Positions 11,700 to 23,540 of a stretch of 64,000 bases of DNA are shown piece by piece. The notes beneath the pieces are model-generated. The model was not told the DNA's origin, searched no databases, and worked only from the letters and a program-made list of their open reading frames with translations. The number at the start of each line of letters is the position of its first letter. Position 1 is the first letter of the stretch. Origin of the DNA: Monodelphis domestica (Eukaryota; Chordata; Mammalia; Didelphimorphia; Didelphidae); the NCBI RefSeq assembly GCF_027887165.1, contig NC_077234.1, forward strand, positions 246,969,658 to 247,033,657, in the 5' to 3' direction. A program made the position numbers and the translations under genes.

Positions 11700-11825
11700 A
11701 TATGGTTAAGGCTAAGGTAGACCTGAGTTCAAGTCTTGCTTTCGATTCTTAACTAGTGTTGGCTTTAGGTAAGTCACTTAACTTCTCTTTGTCCTAGTTT
11801 CCTGATCTTTAAAATGGAGGCCATA
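11700..11825 (+). repeat. MIR-like SINE fragment
   Basis: gacctgagttcaagtcttgc, taagtcacttaacttctctt and ctgatctttaaaatggagg in sense. Confidence 0.55.
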
Positions 11826-11934
11826 AATTATATATTACATATCTCTGAAATGAAAGAAGGAAGAAGAAATAAAAGAAGGGGGAAGGGAGGGAAAATGGAG
11901 GAGAGAGGAGGGAGAAGGGATTTTCTAGGTCCAA

Positions 11935-13195
11935 CACTCATGAAATCTCCCTCATGATTCTTCAACTTGCCCAATTCTAATTTTATGAAACTATTTTCTT
12001 CAAGAAACTTTTGTACCCCCTTTTCCATTTGTCCAACTCTACCTCTTAAATAGTTCTTTTCTTCAGTGAATTTTTATATATCCTTTTTCCATTTGGCCAA
12101 TTTTGCTTTTTTAAGGAGTTCTGTTCTGTGGATATTTGTGTTTCTTTCACCAATTGGCCTATTCTATTTTTTAAAATAATAATTTCTTTGGTAATTTTTG
12201 TGCTTCCTTTACCAAACTGTTGACTCTTTTCATGATTTTTCTGTATCATTTTCATTTATTTTCCCAATGTTTCTTCTACATCTCCTATTTGATGAAAAAA
12301 AAATCCTTTTTGAGGTCATCCATTAATTCTTTTTGCTCTTGAGAGCAATTCCTATTTTTCTTAGAGGCTTTAATTGCAGCAATATTGACTTTGTTGTCTT
12401 CTTCTGAGTTTGTGTTTTGGTTTTCCTCATAACCATAATAACTTTTTATGTTGAGCTTCTTTTTATGTTATTTGATCATTTTCCAACCTTTTTTCTTTTA
12501 ACTTAAAAAACTTGGCCTCTATTACTGTGGTGAAAGGAGCTCTACTTCAGGTTTTTTGTACAGCTACCATCACAGCTAACTCTGGGGATCTATAAGCTTT
12601 CAGTTCTTCCAAGGTAGTATGCTATAAGGAGAGGTGTGTTTAATACCCTTCTGGCCTGTGCTTTGGTCTGTAAATGACCACAAGCACTCTTTTCTGCCTT
12701 GCAACTCTGACCAGTGTCCCCTGCTGCCCTGTGGCCATACGTGCTGATGTATGCTGGCATTCCTCCTCACCCTGAGACCATGACCCAGGATTGTGACCTG
12801 GATCTGTATTTGGACAATGTGACAAGAACCTTCACCCGGAGCCAGTGAAGGGACTACTGTAATCTCCTTCTGAGCAGTTATACAATCCCCTTTAGCATTC
12901 GTGGCTGAGAACTCCAGAAGCCCTTGCTCCAGCCATCCCTAAGCCTGTTGCTAAGTTGGAGCCTGCCTGGTGTGCTGTTTTGTACTCTACTTTCACCCCA
13001 GTGCAATAGATCTTTCTTGTCAGCTTTCTCAGTGTCAGTTTTCTAAGTTGTTTGGGACTGAAAAATTATTTCATCCCCCATTTTTTGTGGGTTAGGCAGC
13101 TCCAGAATTTATTTTGAGGAATTATATCATAATTTTGGGGAAGTTAATTTGGGTCTATTTACCTTCTCTACCCTGCTGGCTCCCTATCTGTGTGA
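11935..13195 (-). mobile_element. L1 LINE 5' end: 5' UTR and ORF1 coiled coil (antisense)
   Basis: Read on the minus strand, the 3' part (12300-11940) encodes repeating Lys/Glu/Asn-rich segments such as NHEKSQQFGKGSTKITKE, resembling the ORF1 coiled coil. The part from 12480 to 13195 matches the L1 5' UTR copy at 47745-48250 (for example ctgtgctttggtctgt, atctccttctgagcagtt, tttattttgagga). It is rare among the L1 pieces here in holding a 5' rather than a 3' end. ORF1 is broken and ORF2 is absent. Confidence 0.6.
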
Positions 13196-13259
13196 TTCTT
13201 TAAGGAAGATGTAGGCATCTTGATGAGTGTTCGCATATCTGCATTGGAGAGGCGATAGT

Positions 13260-13930
13260 CCCATTGTTATTAAATGGTCACCTGGAATATTATGTTAAGT
13301 TCAAAGTGACATAATTAAGAAGAAGAATATAGGCTGGAGAGTGAGCATCTAGAGAAGGATGTTCAAGGTCTTTGAGTCCACATTAGATTCTGAATTGAAT
13401 TATTCAATAAATATTTATTAATGCTTACTCTGTGCTTGGGATACAAATTTAAGAGAAAGTCACTGTCCTCGAAAGTGTTTATAATCTAAAGAGGGAAGCT
13501 GGGAAGATTGGGGGAGTGAGGCAGGGAAGAACACAAGGGGGTATCCAGTGGGGAAAGAGGATGATGTTCCAAGAAGTCCAAACCAAACAGAACTGCTAAT
13601 GGAAAGTGGAGAATTAGTTACTCATTTGAAAGACTTGGACATGTTTAACCTTAAAAAAAAAAAGACTCAAGGTGGACATGATTATCATCTTCAGGGATTT
13701 AAAGGATTGTCATGTGGAGAAGGAATTAGGCTTATTCTGTTGGGCTCCAGAGAGCAGAACTGGGAAGAATGAAAAGAAGTTGAAAAGAGATCAATCGAAG
13801 CTTGTTGTCGAGAAAAACTTCCTAACAATGAGCGCTGTCCAAGAGTATGATGGCTTACCTCAAGAGTTAGTGATTTTCCCTCCTTGGAGGTCTTCATCAG
13901 AGCTTGGACCACCCCTTGTTGATTGTATTA
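13260..13930 (+). mobile_element. CR1/L3 LINE 3' fragment, interrupted
   Basis: tcacctggaatattatgtta, then after an interruption gaaagacttggacatgttta, gtggacatgattatcatctt and ctccttggaggtcttcatca follow the CR1/L3 3' end. The middle (13385-13520) is an inserted antisense L2 tail. Confidence 0.6.
13385..13520 (-). mobile_element. L2 3' end inserted in CR1/L3
   Basis: ttcaataaatatttattaat, ctctgtgcttgggatacaaa and gaaagtgtttataatctaaa are the L2 3' end in antisense, lying between two collinear CR1/L3 pieces. Confidence 0.6.
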
Positions 13931-14190
13931 TAGTTGAGGTTCCTTTGTTTATGGCTTGTTCTAGATCCATGCTGGTTCTCTGAATTTGAGTCCTAGTATT
14001 ACTTAACTCAGGAGAATCAATTGTTCTCCATTGCTTAGTGGTTTAGAAATAGGTATACTTGAAGAGGAGTAACTTTCTTTGACAAGACCCCAAAGAAAGA
14101 GGAAAAGGAAAAGGGACTCAGCTTTTTAGTTCTATGGGACACAGATATGTCTAGTCATAGAGAAAATACTTAAATGTACAAAAACTACTT

Positions 14191-14206
14191 CCCCCCCCCC
14201 CCCCCC
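14191..14206. repeat. Poly-C run
   Basis: Sixteen cytosines in a row, G on the other strand. Confidence 0.95.
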
Positions 14207-15007
14207 AGACCTCCCTATGTATTTGGCTTGAAATGCCAGCTCTGGAAGAAAGAGCAACCAGAAAATGTATTATCCTCAGTCAATATTTCTAACAAATAAA
14301 CAATTAATAATCAGCAATAAGCAAAGTTTCTGTATCATTCCAAATATTCTCTTCCTATTTCAAGTAGGGTTCGAATAAAACATGAATTCATGTTATTTTT
14401 TTTGGCTTTTGTTGGGAAATAATTTTCTGACCAGGAAGAAAGAAGTGGATCTGCTAACTAACTGGACTTTAATTGTGTTGGAAAGATTATGTCCTGAATC
14501 AAACATCCAAGGCTTCAAAAAATACTATCCTTCAAATGCTGTATAGATTATAGCAAAGATGGCATATTATGTTAAGGTTGGAAGAAGAGAAAGATAACAA
14601 AAATGACAATGTGAGCAGTGATAATAAAAAATAACAAAAACTTTCTTTAAAAGGAAAGAAAAGCTTAAAATAACCTCACTCCCAGAAAAATGTATTTATA
14701 TAATAATTATATGTAACCATTTCTAGTTGTGTGGCTATATATACTTATGTACATGATATCTATTTTTATTTATTAAATATTTATTAATATTATACCTATT
14801 TTTCAAAATGAGGCTGAGATTTGGACTAAGGTCTCTTCTACCTCTATCCATCCATAAAGAATTTGTCCAATAAACACAATGAAGCCATGAAAACTTCCCT
14901 AAAAAGGTGGAGATCATTTCCTTTATTTGTTATAGCCTTTCATCATTTCTATTAGAGATTGTATCCGTTTTTTTTTGCTTATTTTCATAATTGTTTGCTT
15001 TTCTTAG

Positions 15008-15130
15008 CAATCCCAAACCAGTGCAATCCTCTGCCCTGCAATGAAGTTGGCTATGAACGCTGCATAGATGGCCAAGCCGAATTCATTTGTGTTTGTAAGC
15101 CAGGATGGTATGGAACAATGTGTGAAGAAG
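15008..15130 (+). CDS. PROS1: PROS1 exon 5: EGF module 1
   Basis: Residues 75-115, beginning AIPNQCNPLPC. Six cysteines have EGF spacing. The segment CIDGQAEFICVC fits the beta-hydroxylation consensus C-x-D/N-x4-F/Y-x-C-x-C, with Asp at the position hydroxylated in human EGF1 (Asp95). EGF1 lacks the calcium-binding D-I-D/N-E start carried by the next three modules. EGF1 and the thrombin-sensitive loop contact activated protein C. Length 123 nt, as in human; acceptor tttcttag, donor gtatgt. Confidence 0.97.
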
Positions 15131-15244
15131 GTATGTTTACTACATACCCCCAAATGCCTAGTCATTTAAAGAAATTTAAAAATGGATTTTTAATAGTTTT
15201 TTTTTACAGAGCCCTTTCCAATGTTTAATTAATTTAATCAAGGT

Positions 15245-15440
15245 TTATAGATGTGATTATTTTTTTAAATTTATTTATTTAATTATTCTTTTCCTTCCTT
15301 CCTCCCTCCCTCCTCTCATAGCCAACGAGCCATTCAATGGGGTTTTACATGTATCATTGATCAAGATCTATTTCCATATTGTTAATATTTGCAATAGAGT
15401 GATCCTTTAGAGTCTATATCCCCAATCATGTCCCTATATG
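15245..15440 (-). mobile_element. L1 3' UTR fragment next to exon 6 (antisense)
   Basis: catagccaacgagccattca, gttgttaatatttgcaatag and tgatcctttagagtctatat match the L1 3' UTR copies at 36129 and 48925. It ends about 40 bp before exon 6. Confidence 0.65.
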
Positions 15441-15480
15441 GATTTACTTTTTAAAAAATACTTTCCCTTCTTTCTTTTAG

Positions 15481-15612
15481 ATATCAATGAATGTGAAGAT
15501 CCCTCTTATAAAAAAGGAGGTTGTAGTCAAATTTGTACAAATTTACCTGGAACTTACCGCTGTTCCTGTGAGAGTGGCTTCTATCTTCTTCCTGATAAAA
15601 AGGAATGTAGAG
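15481..15612 (+). CDS. PROS1: PROS1 exon 6: EGF module 2 (calcium-binding)
   Basis: Residues 116-159, beginning [15 protein letters not shown]. The D-I-N-E start and the Asn in [12 protein letters not shown], the hydroxylation consensus, mark a calcium-binding EGF module. The exon is 132 nt as in human, with a strong pyrimidine tract ending tttcttttag and donor gtaaga. An antisense L1 3' UTR remnant ends about 40 bp before the exon. Confidence 0.97.
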
Positions 15613-15929
15613 GTAAGAACCACCAGAAATAAAGAAGTGTTTTCTGTATGAAACTAAAATAAAGGTTGACGTTGCTTTGACATAATGTCCCTGGTAAAAA
15701 ACTATTGTGAGAGTATGAACCTGATAGCATTATCACAGCATTCAATTATATGAAGATCTATGCCTAGGTAAAACATTCATAATAATCCTTAATCATTTTC
15801 AATAATTTCATAATTAGTAATTAATTTAATAACCATTCTTTAAAGTTTTTTCTTCCTTATGCCTGAACTAAATCCTTTGAGATGCAGCCAAGTTAATTTC
15901 CCATTGTTTTTCCTTCCAAGGAGAAATGA

Positions 15930-16195
15930 CTGGCTGTTCTTTGAGGACAAGGATTATTTCATTTTTGGTTTTGCATTCCTAATATCTTACACCCAAAGCC
16001 ATTGCATAATAAATGTTTGTTGATTGGCTGATTAGAAGCCAGGATCCCATATTCTTTTTTGACTTTATCACTGTGTGATTTGGGCTAGTTACAGAGTTTC
16101 TCTCATCCATTGTTTCCTCATCTGTGAAATTAGGTTGGTAGACTTGGTGACCTGTAAAATCCTTTCCAATTTGAAAATTCTATGATTCAAAGATC
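15930..16195 (+). repeat. L2 3' end followed by MIR fragment
   Basis: ctttgaggacaaggattatt with cataataaatgtttgttgat is an L2 3' end; tgtttcctcatctgtgaaat and atcctttccaatttgaaaa are MIR. Both in sense. Confidence 0.5.
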
Positions 16196-18340
16196 ATTTG
16201 GTAATTTTCTTTATGTAAGTTCTTGAAGACTTGATCCCCAGGCCAAATAAATAATTCCAGTTCCTTTACTGGTTTTTATGCTGTGTTCATTTATTTTTCT
16301 TCTTCTTTTCTTTTAAATTCTACAGTAGACCTCATTTCTCCCTGCCTCTTTCATATTGTTCTCCTCCCCCCAAATCGGGGATTTCTTCCCAGTAGATTGC
16401 TTAACCACTTTCCAGCCATGCTTATAGAGCCTTTAGACATACATTTGGAATGTGGATATGAGATGGGAGGAGATTAATTGTCTGTGTTTCCATTTTTGCC
16501 GATAAAAGTGGTATTAGTTCACCCAATTTACCTTTACTTTATTGGCAAATGGACTTTATTGGCAAATGGTTAAAAGAAGTGGTAGAGTGAATAAATAGAG
16601 TAGGTTTTACTTTTCAATTTTTAAGTCCCATTTATGGATTAACTATAAAAAAGATTAACTGGATTTTTTCCAGTTTCTTCATATTCCTTTCAGATGATGT
16701 AACATCGAACCCCAGAATATTTTACCACTATAGCAAGGATGTAACCATTCCTTAGAATAGATAATGCAGTGCAGCATGTGGTATAATATTGCTTAGTAAA
16801 TCTGGGCTTAAGTAAGGCTTTAAATGCTTTTCAAATTATCAAGAGCTTTGAATATTCTTTTCTAAACTAATGTCCCATTTGTGACCAGCCATTTCCCTTA
16901 CGTGCCTGTATGAGGACTGATTTGAGGCTCAAATGGCAGGTTGTTATAGTCATTATAATCACTGAAACCAAGCTTCATTCTATTGCTTGTAGTAAGCATT
17001 TCACTTAGAAACTGTAAAGGGGTGCACAGATGTGACTTCTTGTTGTTGTTGTTATTACATGGGGAAATAAAGTAAATTTATTCATTAAACATTAATAGGC
17101 ATTTGCTAATTAGATGTCAATGTCTTTCCCACCATGAATGGGTGAATATAGTTCTTTGTAAAAATCAACTAATTCTCAACTCCCAAGGTGAGCCACAGAG
17201 ACAGAGACCATCAAACAAAAGTCTCCAAATACTAATATTCCTAGTCACCCGAACACATGCTTATATTAATTTCATGTACATAGGGCTTCTTCTTCATGAC
17301 AGAACTGATAGGATACAGAACTGCTAAGAGAATATGTATAGAAACATCAAAATGGGATCTTAGCCAAGAAGTGGATGAGCTTGGAATCAAACAGCCTATA
17401 ATCAGAGACTAAAATAAAGTTACCAAGATTCATGTCAACCATGTCTGACAAATTAAAGAATTGTGACTATAATCCAGCATCCCTTCTGGAAAATGATGCC
17501 GATTCAGTTACTGTTCTCAGTCCTGGAGTTGGAAAATGGGAAGCACGTGGGGGAACATATGCCTTCATGGGGACATGGCATAGAGATACCTAGAAGTGCC
17601 ATAGTAGATGTCACTCTAGGCAAGAAGAGCTAAATACTCAACAATAGCTCAGGAGAGCTTAAATTTCCATTGAAGATGGAGGCTACAGTGCAGGCAAGGG
17701 ATGGATATAGCCAGGAAGTGGCTGGAAAATTGACACAGTGCCAGGAAAAGTAACATAGAGGGGGAATAGGTCTTGAGAAGTGGAACAGCCCCGCAGCGAG
17801 ACATTTATAGATTTTTTTTCAATCCTCAATGAAGGAAAGGCAAAGAGCAGAGGATAGAACTCTTTATTCCATTCCAATAAACTCAATGGAGCCTGAAGCC
17901 TTTTCTATGAGAAGGAAAATGGAAATCTCCTTAACAGATTCTCAGAGAATGAGTAATAATAATATCTCAAGTGTTTAGAAAGCAAATATTATCAGGACCT
18001 TGATTGATTTTCCTCCTTTTAGATTTCCTCCTATTAGAGAAGAGAGTAGGGAAAAGCTATTTTTTTCTTTTTCTCAATGATGTAATGGCAGTAAGAATGT
18101 ATTTCAAAACCTTCATCTATGTCTATGCTAACTCGAAGAAGAAGAGAAGAATGGCCAACATGATTAGGTAATTTTGAATGTTGAAAATACAATTCTTTAA
18201 CTCAATTTTTAGTCCAGAACTTTGTTTTCCCCTTTCTTAAATTCACAGTAGAGCCAAGAAAGACAGATCCTAAATGCAAATTGATTTATTTCCTTGGCAT
18301 CCTTTAGTATGAATTTTATTTGTGACACGTAGTTGTTGGT
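16196..18340. other. Intron 6 stretch with no recognised element
   Basis: AT-rich DNA without a repeat family or gene that I can name. Confidence 0.5.
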
Positions 18341-18351
18341 TTCATTTACAG

Positions 18352-18477
18352 ACATAAATGAATGTGCTTTCTCATCAAAAGTCTGTGGGAATGCCTTGTG
18401 CAAGAACACTCCAGGGGACTTTGAATGTGAATGTCCCAAAGGCTATATATATAACCCCATTTCAATGGAATGTGAAG
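18352..18477 (+). CDS. PROS1: PROS1 exon 7: EGF module 3 (calcium-binding)
   Basis: Residues 160-201, beginning DINECAFSSKVC. The calcium-binding start and the hydroxylation motif CKNTPGDFECEC are intact. In human protein S the EGF3-EGF4 pair has very high calcium affinity. Length 126 nt as in human; acceptor catttacag, donor gtaaag. Confidence 0.97.
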
Positions 18478-18489
18478 GTAAAGTTGTGG

Positions 18490-20280
18490 GGGGTGGGTTA
18501 TCATCACAGTTTTTCCTAATGATTTCTTGTATATAATTGAGCTAATCATCTTTTCTTATTAAATGAAGATACAGTCTAAGTCCTGTTATGGGCCATGAGA
18601 ACAAAATCTTTTTTATTACAAAAGGACATGCCCCACTTCAAGTAAGAGATATAGAATACTGCAGTGGTCCTTGGCTTTACTTGTTCCAGGCAATAAGAGG
18701 ACACACAAGTTCAAACTGAATAAACAGTTAATGAAACATCATGTCCAAATAAGGGCTAAGAAACTCATAAACACAAAAGGATGCTCCTCCATAGCCTACC
18801 ACACTGCAGGTCATGGAGAGGATCCACTCAGGGAATATTCGTGCTACCAAAGCACTAAATGACATAGATATAGGGATTACTAATGGCCAGAGAACATGTA
18901 TGGCTGGGTTCATCCACAACTCCGGGTCTGGTGTTATCATTTCAGTATCCCTACTGGGTGTCTCCAGGACATTATTCTCTGCTGGCACCAGATTATCTTC
19001 GCCTGTCTTCTGACTTCAAACCCATAGTGGGAAGGGTCTGCCAGCACTTTAGCTAGATGGCAGAGGCAATTTTTAGCTCTTTAATGATGTAGACTCCAGT
19101 CACCTGCACCCAGCCAGCTCAGTAGAGAAACCTTTTGAGATTGACTTTTGAATTCCTTTTCCCCTGCTACTGGCCGTTGTCCCCGCGTTTAAACCATAGT
19201 TTCATCTTCTTTTTTTAGTGACATAGCCAGAATTTTATTTTTTGACTCTCCTCTTATTTTTCAAGCTTTTTAACTTTATTTTATTTTAATGACAACTTTC
19301 AACATAAGTTTTCCAAATTTATTTGATTCATGTCGTCTCCTTCCCTTCTTCCTTCCTCCTTCCAAGAGTTGACAAGCAATTCATTCTTGCTAAATCCTTA
19401 TTTTAGTTGGGGTCTGAGATGATCTTTGAAGTCGTGTTGTAGATCTCTGGGGTGCAAGTCTGCACCTCTTTCACATTGGGGTGGGGACTCGTCTTTGGAA
19501 ACCTTCATGGACAAAGGACTGAACTGCAGAACAGGAACATTTTCCAGCCCCTGCAATTGCCCCGGTTGACATGCAGATCATCTGGGAAGCACCATACAAG
19601 AGGTTAGGTAGGGTTGGTTAGCTGAGCCCCCTTCCCACTAGCAGCCTACATTGGTAAACTCACTGTATTAGTATTATAATGAATCGTAGAGGCATCGTAG
19701 AGGCATTGGTGGAATTTTAGGCAAGGAAAGGGATTTTTAGATTAAAATTGTGCGTGCCATCCGAAACACCTGCTTCTCAGGCTTTTGGCAAGAGACACAC
19801 AAAGGCAGGACCTTGGTGGAGTTGTGGCAGTCATTCATCTGGCAGCACAGCTTTTCCCAGTAAAAGCCCATTGGCGGAGGGTTCCGATGGCTCCCAGTAC
19901 GACTAACTTAATGAGGTTCTCCCCAGAAACATAGAGAAGCAAGAAAATAGGATGACTCAGGCGAGACACTGGACAGCAGCTCAAAAAACTCTCTCCTAAC
20001 ATGCTGCCTTGTGAGTGCTGATCCAGAGGTCGGGCTTCCTGTGCCTGTAGAGAGCGCTTCTTGGCTGCCTCAGAAGGGAGGGTGTCAGGTGCCCTCCTCT
20101 GCCAGCAGCCAGTGCTGTAGTGTTCCAGATTTCCTTTATTGGGGGAGTGCAACAGGTCAGTATTGATTCTCTGCAACGCTGGAGTCGAGGGAGAAATAAA
20201 AGAAGTTGGGGATGGGAGGAAGGAGGAGAGAAGTGCTTTATTCTAAACTCTGTTTTTGCAGTGAATGCTATATTTAAATT
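18490..20280 (-). other. Intron 7, mostly unassigned, with an L1 3' UTR remnant near 19240-19400
   Basis: The piece around 19240-19400 (gacaactttcaacataagtt, gagttgacaagcaattcatt) is an antisense L1 3' UTR. The G/C-richer DNA at 18650-19200 and 19400-20250 is not placed in a family. A direct repeat of atcgtagaggc occurs near 19684. Confidence 0.4.
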
Positions 20281-20518
20281 CTAATGTTCCTATGATTTGT
20301 CACTTGTTTATGTGGGTATATGATTAGGGGTTTGGGTTTCAAAAGATTACTCCATAAAAAATGAATTCTATAGAAATAGGTTTTGAGTGATAATATATGC
20401 ATAACCCAGTGGAATTGCTTGTCAACTTCAGGAGGAGAGAGGGGAGAGGCAAGGGAGACAATAGGAATCATGTAACCATGGAAAAAAATTTAAAAAGAAA
20501 ATAAAAAAATTCCAGTCT
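20280..20518 (+). mobile_element. L1 3' end or L1-tailed SINE (sense)
   Basis: gaaataggttttgagtgata, cataacccagtggaattgct and aatcatgtaaccatggaaaa with an A-rich tail are the sense form of the L1 3' UTR. It is the only sense L1-type tail I see inside the gene. Confidence 0.55.
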
Positions 20519-20524
20519 TCACTT

Positions 20525-20589
20525 AAATATTTTGAAGATGAAAATATATTATTAAAAAAATAAAAATAAAAAAATATTTTGAAGATGAA
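20525..20589 (+). repeat. 18-bp direct repeats flanking an A/T-rich 29-bp filler
   Basis: aaatattttgaagatgaa occurs at 20525-20542 and again, identical, at 20572-20589. Between them lie 29 bases rich in A with scattered T. This looks like a target-site duplication around a retrotransposition event that copied little more than a poly-A tail. Confidence 0.7.
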
Positions 20590-21111
20590 TCAAACGCAGC
20601 TTTGCGTTAAAATTGGTCTTAAGTGTGAGTGAATAATCCCATCAAAATTATTTCTTATATTATGATTTAAATAACCCCCATTGACATTTTAGTTTTAATA
20701 AATGCTATTTTCTTATTCTTCTAATACAGAATTGGAAGACACTGCATTGGGATTAGTACTCCTAACATTTCTATACATCTTGATATCATCCATTCTGTTT
20801 TTCCTACATAAATTTCCTCACATAAAAGTAAGATACTACACATGAGAATTGTGGAGCAGTTGTTAAATGTATTTATTTGGACGCCAAATCTTCCCTTGTA
20901 TAAGAGGAAAATATACTGTTAGGAGTCATTCTGATTCCCAGAGCCAAACATTTGAAAAATTCAGCATCTCCTCCATCTCACAACCAGGCTCTGACAGACA
21001 TTTGTTTCACTGGAGAAATGCTGTCAGCTATTTCCAATAGCCTTCGAAGGGCATATCCTGTGCTTTTGAAGTGAAGGTTGAGTTCTCAAGTATGTGTTCT
21101 GTTTTGCCCAG

Positions 21112-21233
21112 ATGTGGATGAATGTGCAGAAAACACGTGTGCTCAACTTTGTGTCAATCACCCCGGAGGATACACTTGCTACTGTGATGGGAAGAAAGGA
21201 TTCAGGCTTGTTCAAGACCAGAAGAACTGTGAG
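21112..21233 (+). CDS. PROS1: PROS1 exon 8: EGF module 4 (calcium-binding)
   Basis: Residues 202-242, beginning DVDECAENTC. The motif CVNHPGGYTCYC keeps the hydroxylatable Asn, and the DGKKGF turn after it is the same as in human. The exon ends in phase 0 at Cys-Glu before the laminin G-like half. Length 122 nt as in human; acceptor tttgcccag, donor gtaaaa. Confidence 0.97.
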
Positions 21234-21334
21234 GTAAAAATCTCCCCATGCCAAATCCATCCATCACTCTCGTCCTTTTTCAGAAGTGGCCAAATCCTTC
21301 TGAGAAGTTCTTCCTACACTAAATGGTACAGGAC

Positions 21335-21430
21335 AGGGAGTGCTGGCTGGCACCTGGAATCAGGAAGACACGAGTTCAAATCAGACCTCAGACACTTATT
21401 AATAACTGTTTACCCCCAAAGCCCTGCAAC
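21335..21430 (+). repeat. Marsupial SINE fragment
   Basis: ctggaatcaggaagacacga and ttcaaatcagacctcagaca are the SINE middle, in sense, just after exon 8. Confidence 0.5.
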
Positions 21431-22029
21431 ATAAAAGTTTCTCCCCAGGTAGTTTGGGTAGAGAAAAAGGAGGGCATTGATCAAGCAGCTGCAGTCTAGC
21501 AGAATCACTTCAGAAACCAGAAAGATTGACTATTTCTTATGAGAGAAACAAGTATCTATGAAGAGACTTGGCGAAAGCATTTTCCAGCCACCTGTATCCT
21601 TCATCTGAATCTGAATAGTCGCACGCATCCTTGAAAAATCCTTGATCCTAGAAAAATGCTCAGGTTCCAGTGAAAACAGTCTTGGAATGATTTAGTGTGG
21701 ATTGGGTGTATCAGGGTCCATGATATTCAGTGCTTGCTTTAATTAGTGACACAAGAGTCAGGAGGCATTTAGTTTAAATGGTCCCCTTTGGTAGTAGACT
21801 GGGTGTAGGTAACAAATTTTTCTTTATTAAAGAAAAAAAACACGACTTTAGAGACGTTATTGTATAGCTTAGTAAAATGAAGTATTTTCCTCACACTCAA
21901 GTGAAGGTGAAATTTGACAATACGTTACTAGGAATTTTTATAGAGAATACAAAGTTCATAATTTTGAAAATGAGCGCCTCAATCATAAGCATTTTATTAG
22001 CATATTTAAAATATTAGTATTTCTGTGCT

Positions 22030-22625
22030 TATATCTTCAGGCAATATGGCATAATGGATAAATATCAGGCTTGAGAGACAGGAAGACCTGATCAATTCCT
22101 GTAGGGAAGGACAGAAAGTGTTGGATTTGGGATCAAAGGATCTGGGTTTGAAGGGCTGGTCACTTGTCCTCATTGGTCCTTTATTGCCTGATATGTTACA
22201 CGCTGGGGTTGGACTAGTTGACTTCTAAGACCTCTTCGAGCCCTAAAATTCCTGATGCTATGATCTATGATGCTCCATAAAGACTGCGTTTCCTTGGGCA
22301 AGTCATTGACGTTGAAAGTACCCCCGTGTGATTCTCTAAGACTATAAGTTGCAGAACAGCTTTTGATACACATTAGCATAGACAAATTAAGTAAAAATAG
22401 CTAATGTTTAAATAGCACCACACTATGCAAAGCATTTCCCAGTATCGCCTCATTTGATCCTTGTAACAACCCTAGGAGGTAGGTGCTATTATTATCCCCA
22501 TTTTAGAGGTGAGGAAACTGAGGCAAACAGAGGTTAAGTAGCTGTTCACTGTCTAAGGTGGTTCTTGAACTCAGACCTTTCTGACTCCAGAGCTGGCTCT
22601 CTATTTACTGTGCCACCTCACTAAG
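22030..22625. repeat. Two MIR-family SINE fragments
   Basis: 22030-22260 reads in sense (gcaatatggcataatggata, gactagttgacttctaagac). 22395-22625 reads in antisense (ccattttagaggtgaggaaa, tactgtgccacctcact). Confidence 0.55.
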
Positions 22626-23339
22626 TCCTGGGTTCAGAATTCGGTTACACACTAACTAGCTGTGTGACAGCTGGCCAAGTTTTTATCTTCTATGAAAACT
22701 TCAAAGATGGCAAAAGTGCAGATGTGTTGTAGAATTATCTTAATGGAAGGAGTTTATGCACAAGGAATTCCCTTGCATGGATGAAATCAGAAGTCTGGGC
22801 TTCTAGAAAAATATTCTAGTAACATAAAATCTGCATATGTCTACACAAATTGGGTTTAATTATATCACTTGGCTCAGGAAGATAACATAGGCTGTGCATT
22901 TTATCATTGGGACATCCGCACCAATTTCACATAATAACAATGAATTAGCAATAATATAATATAATATAATGAGGTTTACAAATTTCTTTACACCTTCTAT
23001 TTAATTTTATTGGAATTTTAGATTCTTTCATTTAAAATTTTGATTGGAATCTTTTTCTGTAATTAAATCTAGTTATTTATTTTATATGGAGTCATACATA
23101 TGGCATTTGGGAAAAGTACCAAAGGAGCGATGTGTCTATTTTGTTGTTCAATCTCTACTATTTTGCTTTGTTATGGGTTGACAATATGGCGACCATCTTA
23201 GAGTGCCAGTTCTAAGCACAAAGGGAGTCGCCCCTTTTCTTAACTCATCTTTGTACCTAGACTCAAGGAAAGCACAGGTTCATAGATCCCAATTAGATTT
23301 CCTTTTCATGCTTGTGTTTGACTGAATTTTGTGTTCTTC

Positions 23340-23540
23340 AGACATTCAGAATTTAAGTGCCTACTATGTGCCAGGTACTGTGCTAAATGCTGAGGATACA
23401 GGAAAAAAAATCAAAAATACAAGTTCTGCTCCCAATGGGTTCATAGTCTAATTGGGAAAACAATGTGCAAATAACTATGTACAAATATCTATATCCATAT
23501 ATACCAGATAAATTGGAGATAAGCCTTAGTTAGCATTTTT
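23340..23540 (-). mobile_element. L2 3' end (antisense)
   Basis: gtgcctactatgtgccaggt, ctgtgctaaatgctgaggat and gttcatagtctaattgggaa are the reverse complement of the L2 3' end. Confidence 0.65.

Noticed and set aside
11368-11700. Open frames on both strands with repeating Glu-Gly-Arg-Lys or Phe-Leu-Pro-Ser units
   Set aside because: They are translations of the (TTCC)n microsatellite; the same happens at 56949-57045.
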